From Nodosilinea nodulosa PCC 7104 (GTDB lineage Bacteria; Cyanobacteriota; Cyanobacteriia; Phormidesmidales; Phormidesmidaceae): 64,000 nt of DNA. Shown here piece after piece: positions 9,138 through 18,508 of this stretch; within the stretch, counting starts at the first letter, position 1; every line of letters starts with the position of its first letter. The position numbers were made by a program, and so were the translations under genes. The notes below the pieces were generated by a model. The model worked only from the letters and a program-made list of their open reading frames with translations. It searched no databases and was not told the DNA's origin. Where the stretch lies: the NCBI RefSeq assembly GCF_000309385.1, contig NZ_JH976537.1, positions 1,259,425 through 1,323,424 on the forward strand, in the 5' to 3' direction.

Positions 9138-9496
9138 GCAGACGTGGTTTCGGCCTCCGGCTCGGCGGCGGGTTCGGTCGGTTCAGCCGAGGCCTCGGCT
9201 TCAGCAGGAGCCGCGCTTTCCTCGGTAACGTCCTCCGCTGCTGCCTCGGCCACCGCTTCAGGAGCGACTTCCTCGGGCAATTCCTCGGCCTTGGGCTTGG
9301 GCTTGGGGCCGCGCATCAGCGCCGGGGGAACGGAAGGCTTGCGATCGCGATCGTCGCGATCGCGGCCCCCGCGCTTCCCCTTACCGCCACGGCGCTCTCC
9401 GGTGCCGCCACCTTCTTTGCCGCCGCCTTCCCCCACGCCTACCGTTATGATCTTCTTTTTGGGCTTCTCAGGGGAAGTATTCGGAGTATCTGCCAT
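9134..9496 (-). CDS. Low-complexity acidic protein of unknown function
   Basis: 120 aa with three zones: a Lys-rich start (SPEKPKKKIITVGVGEGG), a Gly/Arg/Asp stretch (RGGKGKRGGRDRDDRDRK), and a long Ala/Glu/Pro tail. It is almost certainly disordered, and the basic RGG-like middle could contact nucleic acid or acidic partners. Convergent with sipA with a 4-bp overlap at the stop codons. It starts with a normal ATG and shows codon periodicity, so it is likely real, but I know no function. Confidence 0.6.
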   Translation of the reverse strand: MADTPNTSPEKPKKKIITVGVGEGGGKEGGGTGERRGGKGKRGGRDRDDRDRKPSVPPALMRGPKPKPKAEELPEEVAPEAVAEAAAEDVTEESAAPAEAEASAEPTEPAAEPEAETTSA

Positions 9497-9656
9497 GACT
9501 CTACAATAGTTAACGTCGTGGAGATCTTACCCCGAATCTGGTTCTGGCCCGAACCCGATCCAGGCCCCCAATCTTAGCTACCGCAACGCCCTACCCCTCA
9601 TCCCCCAGGGCAAAACGCCTCAGACATCCGTCTTGCCCCAGGCAATCGCGGCATAC

Positions 9657-9699
9657 AAAAACCCCTCGCCACTGAATCTAGAGTTCAGGGCGAGGGGTT
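9657..9699 (-). terminator. Rho-independent terminator of the 58-aa gene
   Basis: Stem AACCCCTCGCC / GGCGAGGGGTT with an inner stem GAATCTAGAGTTC. On the minus strand the hairpin is followed by TTTTTG. It lies 125 bp downstream of the small gene at 9825-10001, read in the same direction. Confidence 0.8.
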
Positions 9700-9824
9700 C
9701 ATAGGACAGATGAATCAAGCTGCACAGCCAAAGCGATCGCAAGAAACCGGGAGGCTATAGTACCGTCAGTGGCACTGCTTAACAGGCCCAGCTCCTCAGC
9801 CCGCCCCAGCTCGCGGCCCGGAGG

Positions 9825-10001
9825 TCAATCGACAACCCGCAGTCGCCCCTGGCTCAGGGCCTCGTACACCCGGTTGATCAGGGCAGCATCGTTAGGGCTT
9901 AAGTCCCGCTGGGAAAACATAGCCATTAGCTGCTGCTGGTCATTGCGGGTTAGGCGGCGGGCCGCAAACATTTTTTCGATAGTCTGCTCAAGGTTTGACA
10001 T
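9825..10001 (-). CDS. Small conserved cyanobacterial protein (58 aa)
   Basis: Translates as MSNLEQTIEKMFAARRLTRN followed by DQQQLMAMFSQRDLSPND, AALINRVYEALSQGRL, RVVD and stop. It is soluble, all-helical in appearance and matches a pattern I know from short unnamed cyanobacterial proteins (QxIExhhxxRRhTRxDQ...hINRVhxxLxxGxhRVVD). A strong terminator hairpin lies downstream on the same strand, supporting a monocistronic transcript. Function unknown. Confidence 0.75.
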   Translation of the reverse strand: MSNLEQTIEKMFAARRLTRNDQQQLMAMFSQRDLSPNDAALINRVYEALSQGRLRVVD

Positions 10002-10306
10002 AGTAGCGCACTCTGATTGGTCGAACCGTGACTATTTCAGGATGGGCAGAACGTCGCCTGAGTAACATCCCAGAAAACTATAACGCTTTGTATAGTAACC
10101 CGATTTTACTGAGTGGCAAGGGCGCCTACATCGGCGGGATAACCTATTTATTTACCAAAGTTGTACGGCGATAAGGCCCATAGATCCGTATTCCTACGGT
10201 CGGAGCCTGCTGGGGCAGCATACCCATCAGGCCAGGGGCAGCCCTGCTCTAAAATCCAGAGTTCACCAGGTATACTCGTGCCATAGGGGTATGGATTCAA
10301 CCGCTA
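10002..10306. promoter_or_regulatory. Divergent intergenic region with a candidate -10 box
   Basis: About 300 bp without a gene, between two divergently read small genes, so it must hold both promoters. TATACT at 10271-10276 is a good -10 box about 30 bp before the ATG at 10307, with no obvious -35 box. Nothing else stands out. Confidence 0.4.
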
Positions 10307-10783
10307 ATGCAATACCTGGCCAAGGTTCAAAAAAAAGCGTTCCTGGGTGGTGCAGAACTCATGCTGCTGGCCGAGCAGACCTCTGAATCGACGTGGACCC
10401 TGCTGTCGTCGGAGCGCCTTGTCGAAACTACTCGCCTGCTGGCTTTCCAGGAGGGCAACCTGGTGCTGGTCGAGCTAGACAGCCTCAACCAGATTGTGGC
10501 GGTGCAGGATGCCACCCCCTGGGTGCTGGGCTTAGTCGAGCACTACCTGGCCTACGGCGTTACCCCCGAAGCCCTGGAGCAAGAAATTGAGCGGGCCGAG
10601 CGGTGGCGTCAATCGCTCACGCTCAAAAGCCAGGAGGTCGATCGCCGCGCCCTGGAAACCGCCGCCCGCCGCGACGAAATTCAAGAACTAGAGCGCAGTC
10701 TCAAGCTGGAGCGCGAGGAACTCGAAACCCGCTGGCAAGCTTTGGAGCAGATGAAGGCTGAAGGTGGGGTGGGGGAGGAGTGA
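10307..10783 (+). CDS. Conserved cyanobacterial coiled-coil protein, function unknown
   Basis: 158 aa. Residues 1-80 form a beta-rich domain (MQYLAKVQKKAFLGGAELML...TTRLLAFQEGNLVLVELD) and residues 90-150 a charged heptad coiled coil (ALEQEIERAERWRQSL...LERSLKLEREELETRW). I recognise the pattern from unnamed cyanobacterial proteins but know no function. Monocistronic, followed at once by an octamer tandem repeat. Confidence 0.75.
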   Translation: MQYLAKVQKKAFLGGAELMLLAEQTSESTWTLLSSERLVETTRLLAFQEGNLVLVELDSLNQIVAVQDATPWVLGLVEHYLAYGVTPEALEQEIERAERWRQSLTLKSQEVDRRALETAARRDEIQELERSLKLEREELETRWQALEQMKAEGGVGEE

Positions 10784-10786
10784 GGG

Positions 10787-10828
10787 CGTGGGAGCGTGGG
10801 AGCGTGGGAGCGTGGGAGCGTGGGGGCG
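10787..10828. repeat. Octamer tandem repeat (GTGGGAGC)n
   Basis: About five head-to-tail copies of GTGGGAGC just behind the stop codon of the coiled-coil gene. There are no spacers, so it is not CRISPR. Confidence 0.85.
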
Positions 10829-10940
10829 GGGGTGAATCCTATTGCCGCATATTTTTGAACAGGCTTAGCTAACGCGCAGCTTAGGGATATAGAAGACTTT
10901 CATACATTCCTTTTCCTTACCCATCCACCCACTGCCCCAT

Positions 10941-10985
10941 CCACGCATCCACGCATCCACGCATCCACGCATCCACGCATCCACC
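10941..10985. repeat. Octamer tandem repeat (CCACGCAT)n
   Basis: Five copies of CCACGCAT in the leader of the glycogen synthase gene, flanked by related CCATCCACCC sequence. The stretch 10784-11100 is otherwise C-rich low complexity with no gene. Confidence 0.85.
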
Positions 10986-11100
10986 CGCCTACTCATCTAC
11001 CCACCTCCCTCCCCCATCTCCCCCCTCCGCCCCTTGCCTCTGCCCCAACATCCTGATTGAATAGGGTCACTAAAATAAACTTTTATAACGGGGAGACACC

Positions 11101-12576
11101 ATGTATATCGTGCAGATTGCCTCGGAATGTGCCCCTGTAATCAAGGCTGGGGGATTGGGGGATGTCGTCTACGGCCTGAGCACCGAGCTAGAGAGCCGGG
11201 GGCACTGCGTCGAGATTATTTTGCCTAAGTACGATTGCATGCGGTACGACCACATTTGGGGGCTGCACGAGGCCTACCGCGACCTGGTGGTGCCCTGGTA
11301 TGGCACCGACATTCTCTGTGATGTGCTCTGCGGCTGGGTATACGGTCGGCTGTGCTTCTTTATCGACCCCAAGTCGTGGGAGATGTTTTTTAATCGGGGC
11401 TGCTACTACGGCTGCGACGATGATCCGATGCGGTTTGCTTTTTTTAGCAAGGCGGCGATGGAGTTTTTGCTGCGCAGCAACAAGCGGCCCGATGTGATTC
11501 ACTGCCACGACTGGCAGACGGGGCTGATTCCGGCCATGTTGTTTGAAATTTACAAGTACAACGGCATGGAGTTTCAGCGCACGCTGTACACCATCCACAA
11601 CTTTAAGCATCAGGGCTTTGGCGGCACCGAAATTTTGCAGGCGACGGGCCTGAATCGACCTGAATACTACTTTCAGTACGATCGCCTGCGCGACAACTTC
11701 AACCCCTTTGCGATCAACTTTATGAAGGGGGGCATTACCTACGCCAACCACGTCAATACGGTGTCGCCACACCACGCCTGGGAGGCCCAGTACGGCAGCG
11801 AGGGGTTTGGCCTGGGCGGTACCCTGCACGCCAACCAGCACAAATTTTCGGGCATTCTCAACGGCATTGACTATGAGGTGTGGAATCCGGAGAGCGATCG
11901 CTACATCCCTCACCACTACAGCCTCACCACCTTTGAAGACAAAGCCCTGAATAAAAAGGAGCTGCGCGATCGCCTGCTGCTGCGCCAGAGCGATCGGCCC
12001 CTGGTAGCCTTTATTGGCCGCCTTGACGACCAGAAGGGGGTGCATCTGGTTCACCACGCCATTTACTATGCCCTGGCGCAGGGAGCACAGTTTGTGCTGC
12101 TGGGCTCGGCCACTGAGAAGGGCATTAACGACTGGTTCTGGCACGAAAAACTCTTCCTCAACGACAACCCCGACGTGCACCTGGAGCTAAGTTTCAACGA
12201 AGAGTTGGCCCACCTGATCTACGCCGGGGCCGACATGATTGTGGTGCCCAGCAACTTTGAACCCTGCGGCCTGACCCAGATGATTGGCCTTAAATACGGC
12301 ACCGTGCCGATTGTGCGAGGCGTCGGTGGCCTGGTCAACACCGTGTTTGACTGGGACTACGACACCCTCCACGAGCCGGAAGAGCGCAACGGCTTTGTCT
12401 TCTTCCAGAGCGACACTGTGGCCTTAGAATCGGCCATGAACCGAGCCTTTGACACCTGGGCCCAGGCCCCCGAGGTGTTTAAGCAAATTGCCCAGCAGGG
12501 CATGCAGTACGACTTCTCCTGGAACCATCCGGGGCAAACCTACCTCGAGCTGTATGAGTACATACGGCATAAGTAG
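11101..12576 (+). CDS. glgA: Glycogen synthase (ADP-glucose), sll1393-type
   Basis: 491 aa, typical of GT5 starch/glycogen synthases that add glucose from ADP-glucose to alpha-1,4-glucan. The N-terminal K15-A-G-G-L motif binds ADP-glucose; HCHDWQT, TIHNFKHQG, AFIGRLDDQKG and the C-terminal SNFEPCGLTQ...YGTVPIVRGVGGL motifs are all present. The start MYIVQIASECAPVIKAGGLGDVVYG with YDCMRYDHIWGLH matches the second cyanobacterial isoform (Synechocystis sll1393, often called GlgA2) rather than sll0945. GGGGAGA lies before the ATG. The nearby alpha-amylase could act on related glucans, but it is exported. Confidence 0.93.
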   Translation: MYIVQIASECAPVIKAGGLGDVVYGLSTELESRGHCVEIILPKYDCMRYDHIWGLHEAYRDLVVPWYGTDILCDVLCGWVYGRLCFFIDPKSWEMFFNRGCYYGCDDDPMRFAFFSKAAMEFLLRSNKRPDVIHCHDWQTGLIPAMLFEIYKYNGMEFQRTLYTIHNFKHQGFGGTEILQATGLNRPEYYFQYDRLRDNFNPFAINFMKGGITYANHVNTVSPHHAWEAQYGSEGFGLGGTLHANQHKFSGILNGIDYEVWNPESDRYIPHHYSLTTFEDKALNKKELRDRLLLRQSDRPLVAFIGRLDDQKGVHLVHHAIYYALAQGAQFVLLGSATEKGINDWFWHEKLFLNDNPDVHLELSFNEELAHLIYAGADMIVVPSNFEPCGLTQMIGLKYGTVPIVRGVGGLVNTVFDWDYDTLHEPEERNGFVFFQSDTVALESAMNRAFDTWAQAPEVFKQIAQQGMQYDFSWNHPGQTYLELYEYIRHK

Positions 12577-12758
12577 CGTACACTACTAATTCCGCTGGCC
12601 GGGACAGGACCTGATACCGCATGTTTTCGCAGGCCAGGGAAATCGTTTTCGGCCCAGAAGCGGTTCTTGAGCGCTTGAGAATTAGCGATCGCCCTGGAGA
12701 AATGGGCACGCTGGGGAAAGCCGACAAACCCATGCCCTCACCGCCGCTGATTGCTCCT

Positions 12759-13592
12759 ATGTCTGCTAGCTCTGACATTGCCCTGTCTCAACTCACCCGC
12801 GCTAAGCTGCTCCGCGGCCAGGGAGATGCCCTCTATGCTATCGGTCGCCACAGTGAGGCACTGTCGCGGTTTCAGGCGGCCCTCAACCTCAACAGCGACG
12901 ACTATGAGGTGTGGACACTACACGGGTTTTGTCTAGCAGCCCTCAAGCAGTTTGAGGCCTCCGTAGAGAGCTTTAACCAGGCTATTGCTCGCTGCCCTAC
13001 CTACGGCCTGGCCTGGCACGGCAAGGGCCACGCCCTGGCCAAACTCAGCCACTTTGAAGAGGCTGTCACCCACCTGGAGCGGGCGGTCAAGCTCACTCCT
13101 GGCGACAACAAGGCCTGGTACAACCTGGGCACCGCCCAAAACCAGCTGCACCGCTACCGCGACGCTGTCAACAGCTTTGAATACAGCCTCAGGCTCAACC
13201 CCCTCGATCACCGCGCCCGCTACAACCAGGGGGTGGCCCTCTGCGGCCTGCATCGCTATGACGACGCCCTGCGGGTGCTACAGCAGGCCCTCGACCACCG
13301 GCCCGGCGCCCACTACATCTGGAATCAGCGGGGCACAGTACTGATTCAAATGGGCCGCTACACCGAGGCGATCGCCAGCTTCGAGACCTCTCTAACCCAC
13401 CAGGCCGACAACCCCAACGCCTGGTACGGCAAAGCCCGCGCCTACGCCATGGTGGGCAACCTGGAGCAGACCCTCAAAAATCTCTACCGCACCTTTGTGC
13501 TCAGCCCCTACGTGTACAAGGTCATGGTGCAAATTGATGCCCACTTCGACGGGGTGCGCGACCATCCCAAATTTCAGCGCCTGGTGGAGTGA
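12759..13592 (+). CDS. TPR-repeat protein
   Basis: About 277 aa from the ATG at 12759; the frame is open from 12621 but the extra 46 residues look non-conserved. At least seven tetratricopeptide repeats follow from residue 15 (for example AWHGKGHALAKLSHFEEAVTHLERAVKLTP, AWYNLGTAQNQLHRYRDAVNSFEYSLRLNP), giving a protein-binding solenoid. No signal peptide or membrane span. It ends with a short C-terminal segment (VYKVMVQIDAHFDGVRDHPKFQRLVE) common in cyanobacterial TPR proteins. Partner unknown. Confidence 0.85.
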   Translation: MSASSDIALSQLTRAKLLRGQGDALYAIGRHSEALSRFQAALNLNSDDYEVWTLHGFCLAALKQFEASVESFNQAIARCPTYGLAWHGKGHALAKLSHFEEAVTHLERAVKLTPGDNKAWYNLGTAQNQLHRYRDAVNSFEYSLRLNPLDHRARYNQGVALCGLHRYDDALRVLQQALDHRPGAHYIWNQRGTVLIQMGRYTEAIASFETSLTHQADNPNAWYGKARAYAMVGNLEQTLKNLYRTFVLSPYVYKVMVQIDAHFDGVRDHPKFQRLVE

Positions 13593-13686
13593 CCCCACCG
13601 TCCAGCGAAAGGCCTGGTGGAGGCTTATTCGGTCCCAGACCAGCGACTGACACAGCCCCCTAGCTCCCCCGCCCCCCTGCCCTCCT

Positions 13687-15423
13687 CTAAGGGGCCAGCT
13701 CTCCCAAAATCTTAAATCGCATGTGGTTGACGGCCAGATCGCCCAGGCGAGCCTCGGGGCTGCCTTCAGGGCGAATCAGCTTCTCAAAGGGAATGCCCTT
13801 GCCCATCTCGACATGCCACCAGGGGAGGCCCATGAAAAAGCGGGTGGGATAGGGGCCACCCTCCTGCACATCGTCGGGGTTCGACTCCATGGGCACCCAG
13901 CCAAAGCCGGGGATATAGAACTCAATCCACACGTGGTTGAAGTCGGGTTCGAGGTAAATGCCGGGCTGGTCGGCGTGGGCCGGGCACTTGTAGCGGCCCA
14001 CGGTGCGACAGGCGATGCCGTTGAGCCGCATCAGGGCCAGCAGCAGGCCCACGTATTCGCCGCAGGAGCCGCGCCCGCGCAGCAGCACCACATCAGGGGT
14101 TTCAATGGCCGGGGTAACCGCGTAGGAAAGCTTGTCGTAGACGTAGTTGCGAATGCTGAGCACCTGGCGCAGCAGGTTAGTTTCGGTGCCCACGCTCTCG
14201 CGGGCGGCGGCCTGGATCATGGGTGTGTCCATGGCCAGTTCATCGTCGTCGATCAGGTAGCGGGGGCCGTACTCGGGGGGCAGGGGCGGGGCTGACTCGA
14301 CCTGGCGGGGGGTGAGCTGGTACTTAAGGCCGTAGATTTCCACCACGGCCTTCCAGCCAAAGAGGTGGCGCTGGTTGGGGTCGAGGCGGTCGAACCTGAA
14401 GCTGGCAACTCGCTCGCCGGCCTGCTGCACTTCGGTAAAGGGTAAACCCACAGGCTCTACCGACTTCACCCGCTGGCGATCGGTGCTGGTGGGAAAGGCA
14501 ATGCGCCACTCAATATTTTCGAGCGGCATGGCGTCTTCTAGGGTGTCAATTTCTTCGACGTAGGTCATCTCGACCAGGTAGCCGTTGGTGCGGCAGTAGT
14601 TGGCCTCTTTGTACCAGCGATAGGTGAGCGGGTGAATTAGCGTGCGATCGCGGAAGGTCAGCACGTAGGGTTCTGCGCCGTTGGGGTCTTCCCGCACGTA
14701 GGGTTCTTCGTTGGTGTAAGCCACCCAGACTGTGCCGCTGTCGGGGGTGGTGTGGGGCGGCACGGCTAGGCCAGTGGGGGTGGCAAAGGGGGTGAGCATT
14801 TTGACCACCAGCTCGCCGGTAGCGCGATCGAGGCAGTACACGCTTTGCTCGACCTGGTCACAGGCCCACAGGTAGTCGCCCCAGACAGAAATATTCTCAA
14901 CCCCAATGCCGGGGGCCAGAAACTGGGTAATACGCTGGCCCGAGCTGCGATCGCAGACAAAAATGCAGCCCCCTTTTTTGCAGCTGACGTAGAGGGTGTT
15001 TTCCCACACGGCAACCCCGTCGGCGGGGTAGGGCAGGGTGAGCACCGGAGTCGGCTGAATGTCTTGCAGGGCCGTGGTATAGACGGTGTGATCGCGGCAA
15101 AACCACAGCTGGTCTTGCCAGCAGGCCAGGCCCGTAGCCCCATAGAAGGCCTCCGCCTGGCGCGAGTTGAGAATTTCCACCTGATCGGTTTTGGGGTTGA
15201 GGCGCAGCAGGTAGCCGCGAAAGGGATCGACGGCCAGCAGCAGGTCGCCCTGGAGCGCCAGGCCGTAGAGCGCCTTCACCCCAATCGGCTGAATCAACGG
15301 CGCGGCTCCTGCCAGAGGGAGAGCCGAAAACATGGGCGAAAGAGATTCAGGCATAGCCAGCGGGGTAACCCAGAACGAAGACAGCAGGCGGCAAGACGAG
15401 CTACACCCCACCGCTAACGTCAT
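13687..15423 (-). CDS. Secreted beta-propeller plus transglutaminase-like cysteine protein
   Basis: 578 aa. The hydrophobic N-terminus suggests export or anchoring; a later Met (MPESLSPMF) is an alternative start. Residues about 45-220 are NHL/SMP-30-like repeats (LYGLALQGDLLLAVDPFRGYLLRLNPKTDQ...). The C-terminal half is a transglutaminase-like domain with the triad Cys in GRGSCGEYVGLLLALMRLNG, His in FNHVWIEFYIPGFGWVP and Asp in MESNPDD. Such domains in bacteria act as peptidases or cross-linkers; the active site is intact here. It is convergent with the TPR gene. The substrate is unknown. Confidence 0.8.
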   Translation of the reverse strand: MTLAVGCSSSCRLLSSFWVTPLAMPESLSPMFSALPLAGAAPLIQPIGVKALYGLALQGDLLLAVDPFRGYLLRLNPKTDQVEILNSRQAEAFYGATGLACWQDQLWFCRDHTVYTTALQDIQPTPVLTLPYPADGVAVWENTLYVSCKKGGCIFVCDRSSGQRITQFLAPGIGVENISVWGDYLWACDQVEQSVYCLDRATGELVVKMLTPFATPTGLAVPPHTTPDSGTVWVAYTNEEPYVREDPNGAEPYVLTFRDRTLIHPLTYRWYKEANYCRTNGYLVEMTYVEEIDTLEDAMPLENIEWRIAFPTSTDRQRVKSVEPVGLPFTEVQQAGERVASFRFDRLDPNQRHLFGWKAVVEIYGLKYQLTPRQVESAPPLPPEYGPRYLIDDDELAMDTPMIQAAARESVGTETNLLRQVLSIRNYVYDKLSYAVTPAIETPDVVLLRGRGSCGEYVGLLLALMRLNGIACRTVGRYKCPAHADQPGIYLEPDFNHVWIEFYIPGFGWVPMESNPDDVQEGGPYPTRFFMGLPWWHVEMGKGIPFEKLIRPEGSPEARLGDLAVNHMRFKILGELAP

Positions 15424-15570
15424 ATCCTAGGGGAAGGGGGCAACAAAAAGTGTAGTTTGCCTAGCCCGGCATCAAAAACCTGGCGAATTTAGATGAAGGG
15501 AAGGGTGGAGGGATGGAGGGATGAGGAAGGTGAGGATGATGATGGGGTGGAGCGGCTTCTCACAGGGGAG

Positions 15571-15600
15571 ATGAGAGGTTTTGGATTTTGGATTTTGGGA
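15571..15600. repeat. Heptamer-type repeat (TTTTGGA)
   Basis: GGTTTTGGATTTTGGATTTTGGGA in a gene-free stretch (15424-15684). Same unit as at 41.6 and 60.1 kb; resembles the short tandemly repeated heptamers (STRR) known in cyanobacteria. The rest of this gap is low-complexity G/A-rich sequence. Confidence 0.6.
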
Positions 15601-15684
15601 ACTCATCGTCACCTCATCCTCGTCGCCCACCTTACCTTCCCCATCCCCTCGCCTTCCTAATCGCCTCATCTACCTCATCTTCTC

Positions 15685-15858
15685 CTACTCCGCATCCTGG
15701 CCAATCTGCTGCTCAACGGTGCTGATCGCCGCATTGAGGGCCGCCAGACGGGCCTCCAGGGAGTCGCGCCAGGATTTCATCATCTCCAGCTTGTGGCGCT
15801 GGTACTGGCGGCGGGCTTCGGCGGAAGGGGGGGCGCAAAAGGGAAAGAACATGGACAT
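15685..15858 (-). CDS. Small coiled-coil protein (57 aa)
   Basis: Begins MSMFFPFCAPPSAEARRQYQ and continues as a charged helix (KLEMMKSWRDSLEARLAALNAAISTVEQQIGQ). The open frame extends upstream to 15978 but the extra residues look like leader DNA. The FFPFCxPPSAEARRQYQR start is a pattern I know from unnamed cyanobacterial proteins. It sits alone between convergently placed genes; function unknown. Confidence 0.6.
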   Translation of the reverse strand: MSMFFPFCAPPSAEARRQYQRHKLEMMKSWRDSLEARLAALNAAISTVEQQIGQDAE

Positions 15859-16006
15859 TACGGGGGGTAGGAGGATGACGAAACTGTGCAGACCCGGAGG
15901 TACTCTGGTCTGAGCCAGCGGAGACAGGGCGGATTGCCGTGGCCCAGCAGAACAGACGACTCCGCTGAGGCAGAGCACCTAAACAAGACTTAACTTTGAA
16001 TTTAGC

Positions 16007-18283
16007 TCAGCTAGAAAAAGATCGTCGCCCTATGGTAGGGCACCACCAGTTCCAGTGGCCCATCAGCCCCATGCTGGCAGGCACCAGAATCGAGCGAATC
16101 AGCGTCGAGTCGATCAGCACTGCGATCGCAATGCCCAACCCCAGGGCCTTGACAAAAATAATGCTGGTAAAGGCAAAGGATGCCGTCACAATGATGGTCA
16201 GCAGGGCCGAACTGGTGATGATGCGCCCGGTGCACTCCAGCCCTTCAGCAATGGCGTGGGTGTTGTTGCCGGTGCGATCGTAGGCCTCTTTTATGCGGGC
16301 TAGCAAAAACACCTCGTAGTCCATGGAGAGGCCAAACAGCACGCAAAACAGCACGATGGGCAGCAAAATATCCAGATAGCCCACGGGGGTAAAGTCTAGA
16401 ACATTCTGGAAATGCCCCTGCTGAAACACAAACACCAGTGCCCCAAAGGATGCCCCGATCGACATGACGTTGAGGAAAATGGCCTTGAGCGGCATCACCA
16501 CCGACTTAAACAGCCGGGTTAGAGACACAAACGTCACCACAAAAATAGCCCCGATCGCCCAGGGTGAGCGCTGCACGATGATATCGATGGTGTCGAGGCT
16601 TTTGGCGGGTTCGCCGCCCACCGTTAGGGTCAGCCCAGGCAGCGATCGCCCCCTCAGATCGCGCACGAGAGCCCGCGATTGGGGGTCGTTGCCGTCGGTA
16701 GCGCTGTCGATCGAAATCAGCGTGGTGCCGCCGTTGCTGAGCCGAGCCACCGCTGCCGCCACCGAGGCGAGTGGAATCTGTCCAGGGTTTTGGTAAAGCC
16801 GCTGGTAGGTAGCCAGATCGAAGCTGGGGTCGAGGTTGAACAGGCTCTGCACGCTGGCCACCCGGTCGTCAGCCACGAGGGATTCCACCAAAGGGTAGAG
16901 GGCTTTTACCGAGTCGGCGGCCAGGATGTCGCTGCCGTTTGCCGTCGTGACAACTAGCTGAATGGGGGTGGTGCGACCGGGGCCAAGAGCCTTCTCCAAA
17001 ACGTCAACTCCCCGGCGGGCCTGGGCCGCCGCTGGCAGGGCATTGACGTCGCCCAGGCCCCACTGGGCCTGCCAAAAGGGCGCCATCAGCACCAGAATAA
17101 TGGCCACCACCGCCGCGATCGCCCCGACCCGATAGCGAATCACCTGGCGCGCAAACTGCCCCCAAAAACCACCCTCCGGCCTGGGGGTATACAACCGCCA
17201 GCGATTCACCTGGAGACCCAGTATTCCCAGCAGCGCGGGCACTAGGGTGAGCGCCGCCAGCACCGACATCAGCACCACCAGCGACCCGGCCATCCCCAGC
17301 GATCGCAGCAGCACCACCGGAAACAGCAGCAGGCTCAGCAGCCCAATGCAGGTGGTCAGGCCCGAGTAAAACACCGCCTCCCCAGCGGTAGCCATGGTGG
17401 CGACCACAGCCTCGGGCACCGCCTCCGGTGGCCGCAGGGCCAGCTCCTCCCGAAAGCGGCTCACCATCACCAGGGTAAAATCTATGCCCACCCCCAGCCC
17501 CAGCATGGTGGTCAGGGTAACGGCAAAAATAGATACTTCAAAGGACTGGGCGATCGCGTAGATCAGACCGCTGGTAACCGTCACGGTAGCCATCGCCATC
17601 GCCACCGGCAGGAGCGCCGCCACCACCGAGCCAAAGATCAGCACCAGCGCAATTAGGGTCAGCGGCAGCGACAGCGCCTCCGCCCGCACCAGATCTGCTT
17701 TGCTAATGATCTGGGCTTCGTAGTCCACCACAGCTTTGCCAGTCAGATAGCTGGCCACCCCCGGCGGGGTATCGTCTCGCAGCAGCGCCAGCAGGGCGGC
17801 AATGGCGGCATGGGTATCGCCCGCCGCCTGGCTGAGGCCAATCGACCGATAGTCCACGCGGCGGCCCGCCTCGACCGATGCCTGGCCTGCCCCCGCCGTC
17901 TCCGGCACCATAGTTTGGCTGACTGACTCAACGGCGGGCAGAGCGGCCAAAGCGCTCAGCAGGGGTTGAAGATCGGGGCGGGGGCCGCTGTCGGCGTACT
18001 CAAACACCACCGTCAGAGCCCTGGCGTCCAAACCTAAGCGGTCTTCTAGCAGGCGATCGGCCCGGGCCGCCTCCCCCAGTTCATAGGTTGTGCCGGTACT
18101 GTGCAGCACGCTATCGAGGCGGGGAGCAAACAGCCCGCCCACCAGCAGCACCGCCACCCACAGCAGCACCACCAGCCTCCGGTAGCGGTAGGCCAGGTGC
18201 CCAAGCGTCGCGAATATAGACTGCCTGCTGGATGGTTGGGGCGATCGCGGCTGGGGCGATTGGTCAGTCAGCTGCTGGCGCAC
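16007..18283 (-). CDS. MMPL-family RND transporter
   Basis: 758 aa from a GTG start with AGGAGAGG five bases in front. Two-fold architecture of MMPL/SSD transporters: membrane helix, periplasmic domain (about 60-190), helices 2-6 (about 200-370), a second periplasmic loop (about 410-580) and helices 8-12. The Asp/Tyr proton-relay area in LGLGVGIDFTLVMVSRFREEL and the second-half equivalent LFGLSMDYEVFLLARIKEAY are both present, so it should be a proton-driven exporter, perhaps of lipids or pigments. No adaptor (HlyD) or TetR gene is adjacent. Divergent from the amylase gene. Confidence 0.88.
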   Translation of the reverse strand: MRQQLTDQSPQPRSPQPSSRQSIFATLGHLAYRYRRLVVLLWVAVLLVGGLFAPRLDSVLHSTGTTYELGEAARADRLLEDRLGLDARALTVVFEYADSGPRPDLQPLLSALAALPAVESVSQTMVPETAGAGQASVEAGRRVDYRSIGLSQAAGDTHAAIAALLALLRDDTPPGVASYLTGKAVVDYEAQIISKADLVRAEALSLPLTLIALVLIFGSVVAALLPVAMAMATVTVTSGLIYAIAQSFEVSIFAVTLTTMLGLGVGIDFTLVMVSRFREELALRPPEAVPEAVVATMATAGEAVFYSGLTTCIGLLSLLLFPVVLLRSLGMAGSLVVLMSVLAALTLVPALLGILGLQVNRWRLYTPRPEGGFWGQFARQVIRYRVGAIAAVVAIILVLMAPFWQAQWGLGDVNALPAAAQARRGVDVLEKALGPGRTTPIQLVVTTANGSDILAADSVKALYPLVESLVADDRVASVQSLFNLDPSFDLATYQRLYQNPGQIPLASVAAAVARLSNGGTTLISIDSATDGNDPQSRALVRDLRGRSLPGLTLTVGGEPAKSLDTIDIIVQRSPWAIGAIFVVTFVSLTRLFKSVVMPLKAIFLNVMSIGASFGALVFVFQQGHFQNVLDFTPVGYLDILLPIVLFCVLFGLSMDYEVFLLARIKEAYDRTGNNTHAIAEGLECTGRIITSSALLTIIVTASFAFTSIIFVKALGLGIAIAVLIDSTLIRSILVPASMGLMGHWNWWCPTIGRRSFSS

Positions 18284-18508
18284 AATATCCTCTCCTGGCC
18301 ACCCTCTGGCCCATAATGGCTGCTACTGATACGCGCAACGTCCAGGGATGGATGTCTTCAGCCTCAGGCCCGGCTTAAGCACCGAGCCGCCGGGGCAAAC
18401 CCCAGCACGAGGTTATTTTGGGGGGGCAGCGGTGCATGATAGCGGTAATCGTGGCCGTCATCGCGGCCCATAATCGTTATTTTTTATACCGTTTTAGCCA
18501 AAACGTCT

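Noticed and set aside
9605..9640. Imperfect hairpin GGGCAAAACG...CGTCTTGCCC
   Set aside because: Weak pairing, no T-run, and a far better terminator lies next to it at 9657-9699.
10941..10985. CCACGCAT array considered as CRISPR
   Set aside because: Units are directly adjacent with no spacers and only 8 bp long.
11188..12180. Minus-strand open frame of 330 codons inside glgA
   Set aside because: Antisense shadow of a strongly conserved gene.
18301..18500. Region before the amylase gene considered as a riboswitch
   Set aside because: Some GC-rich stems are possible but no known aptamer consensus could be matched by eye.
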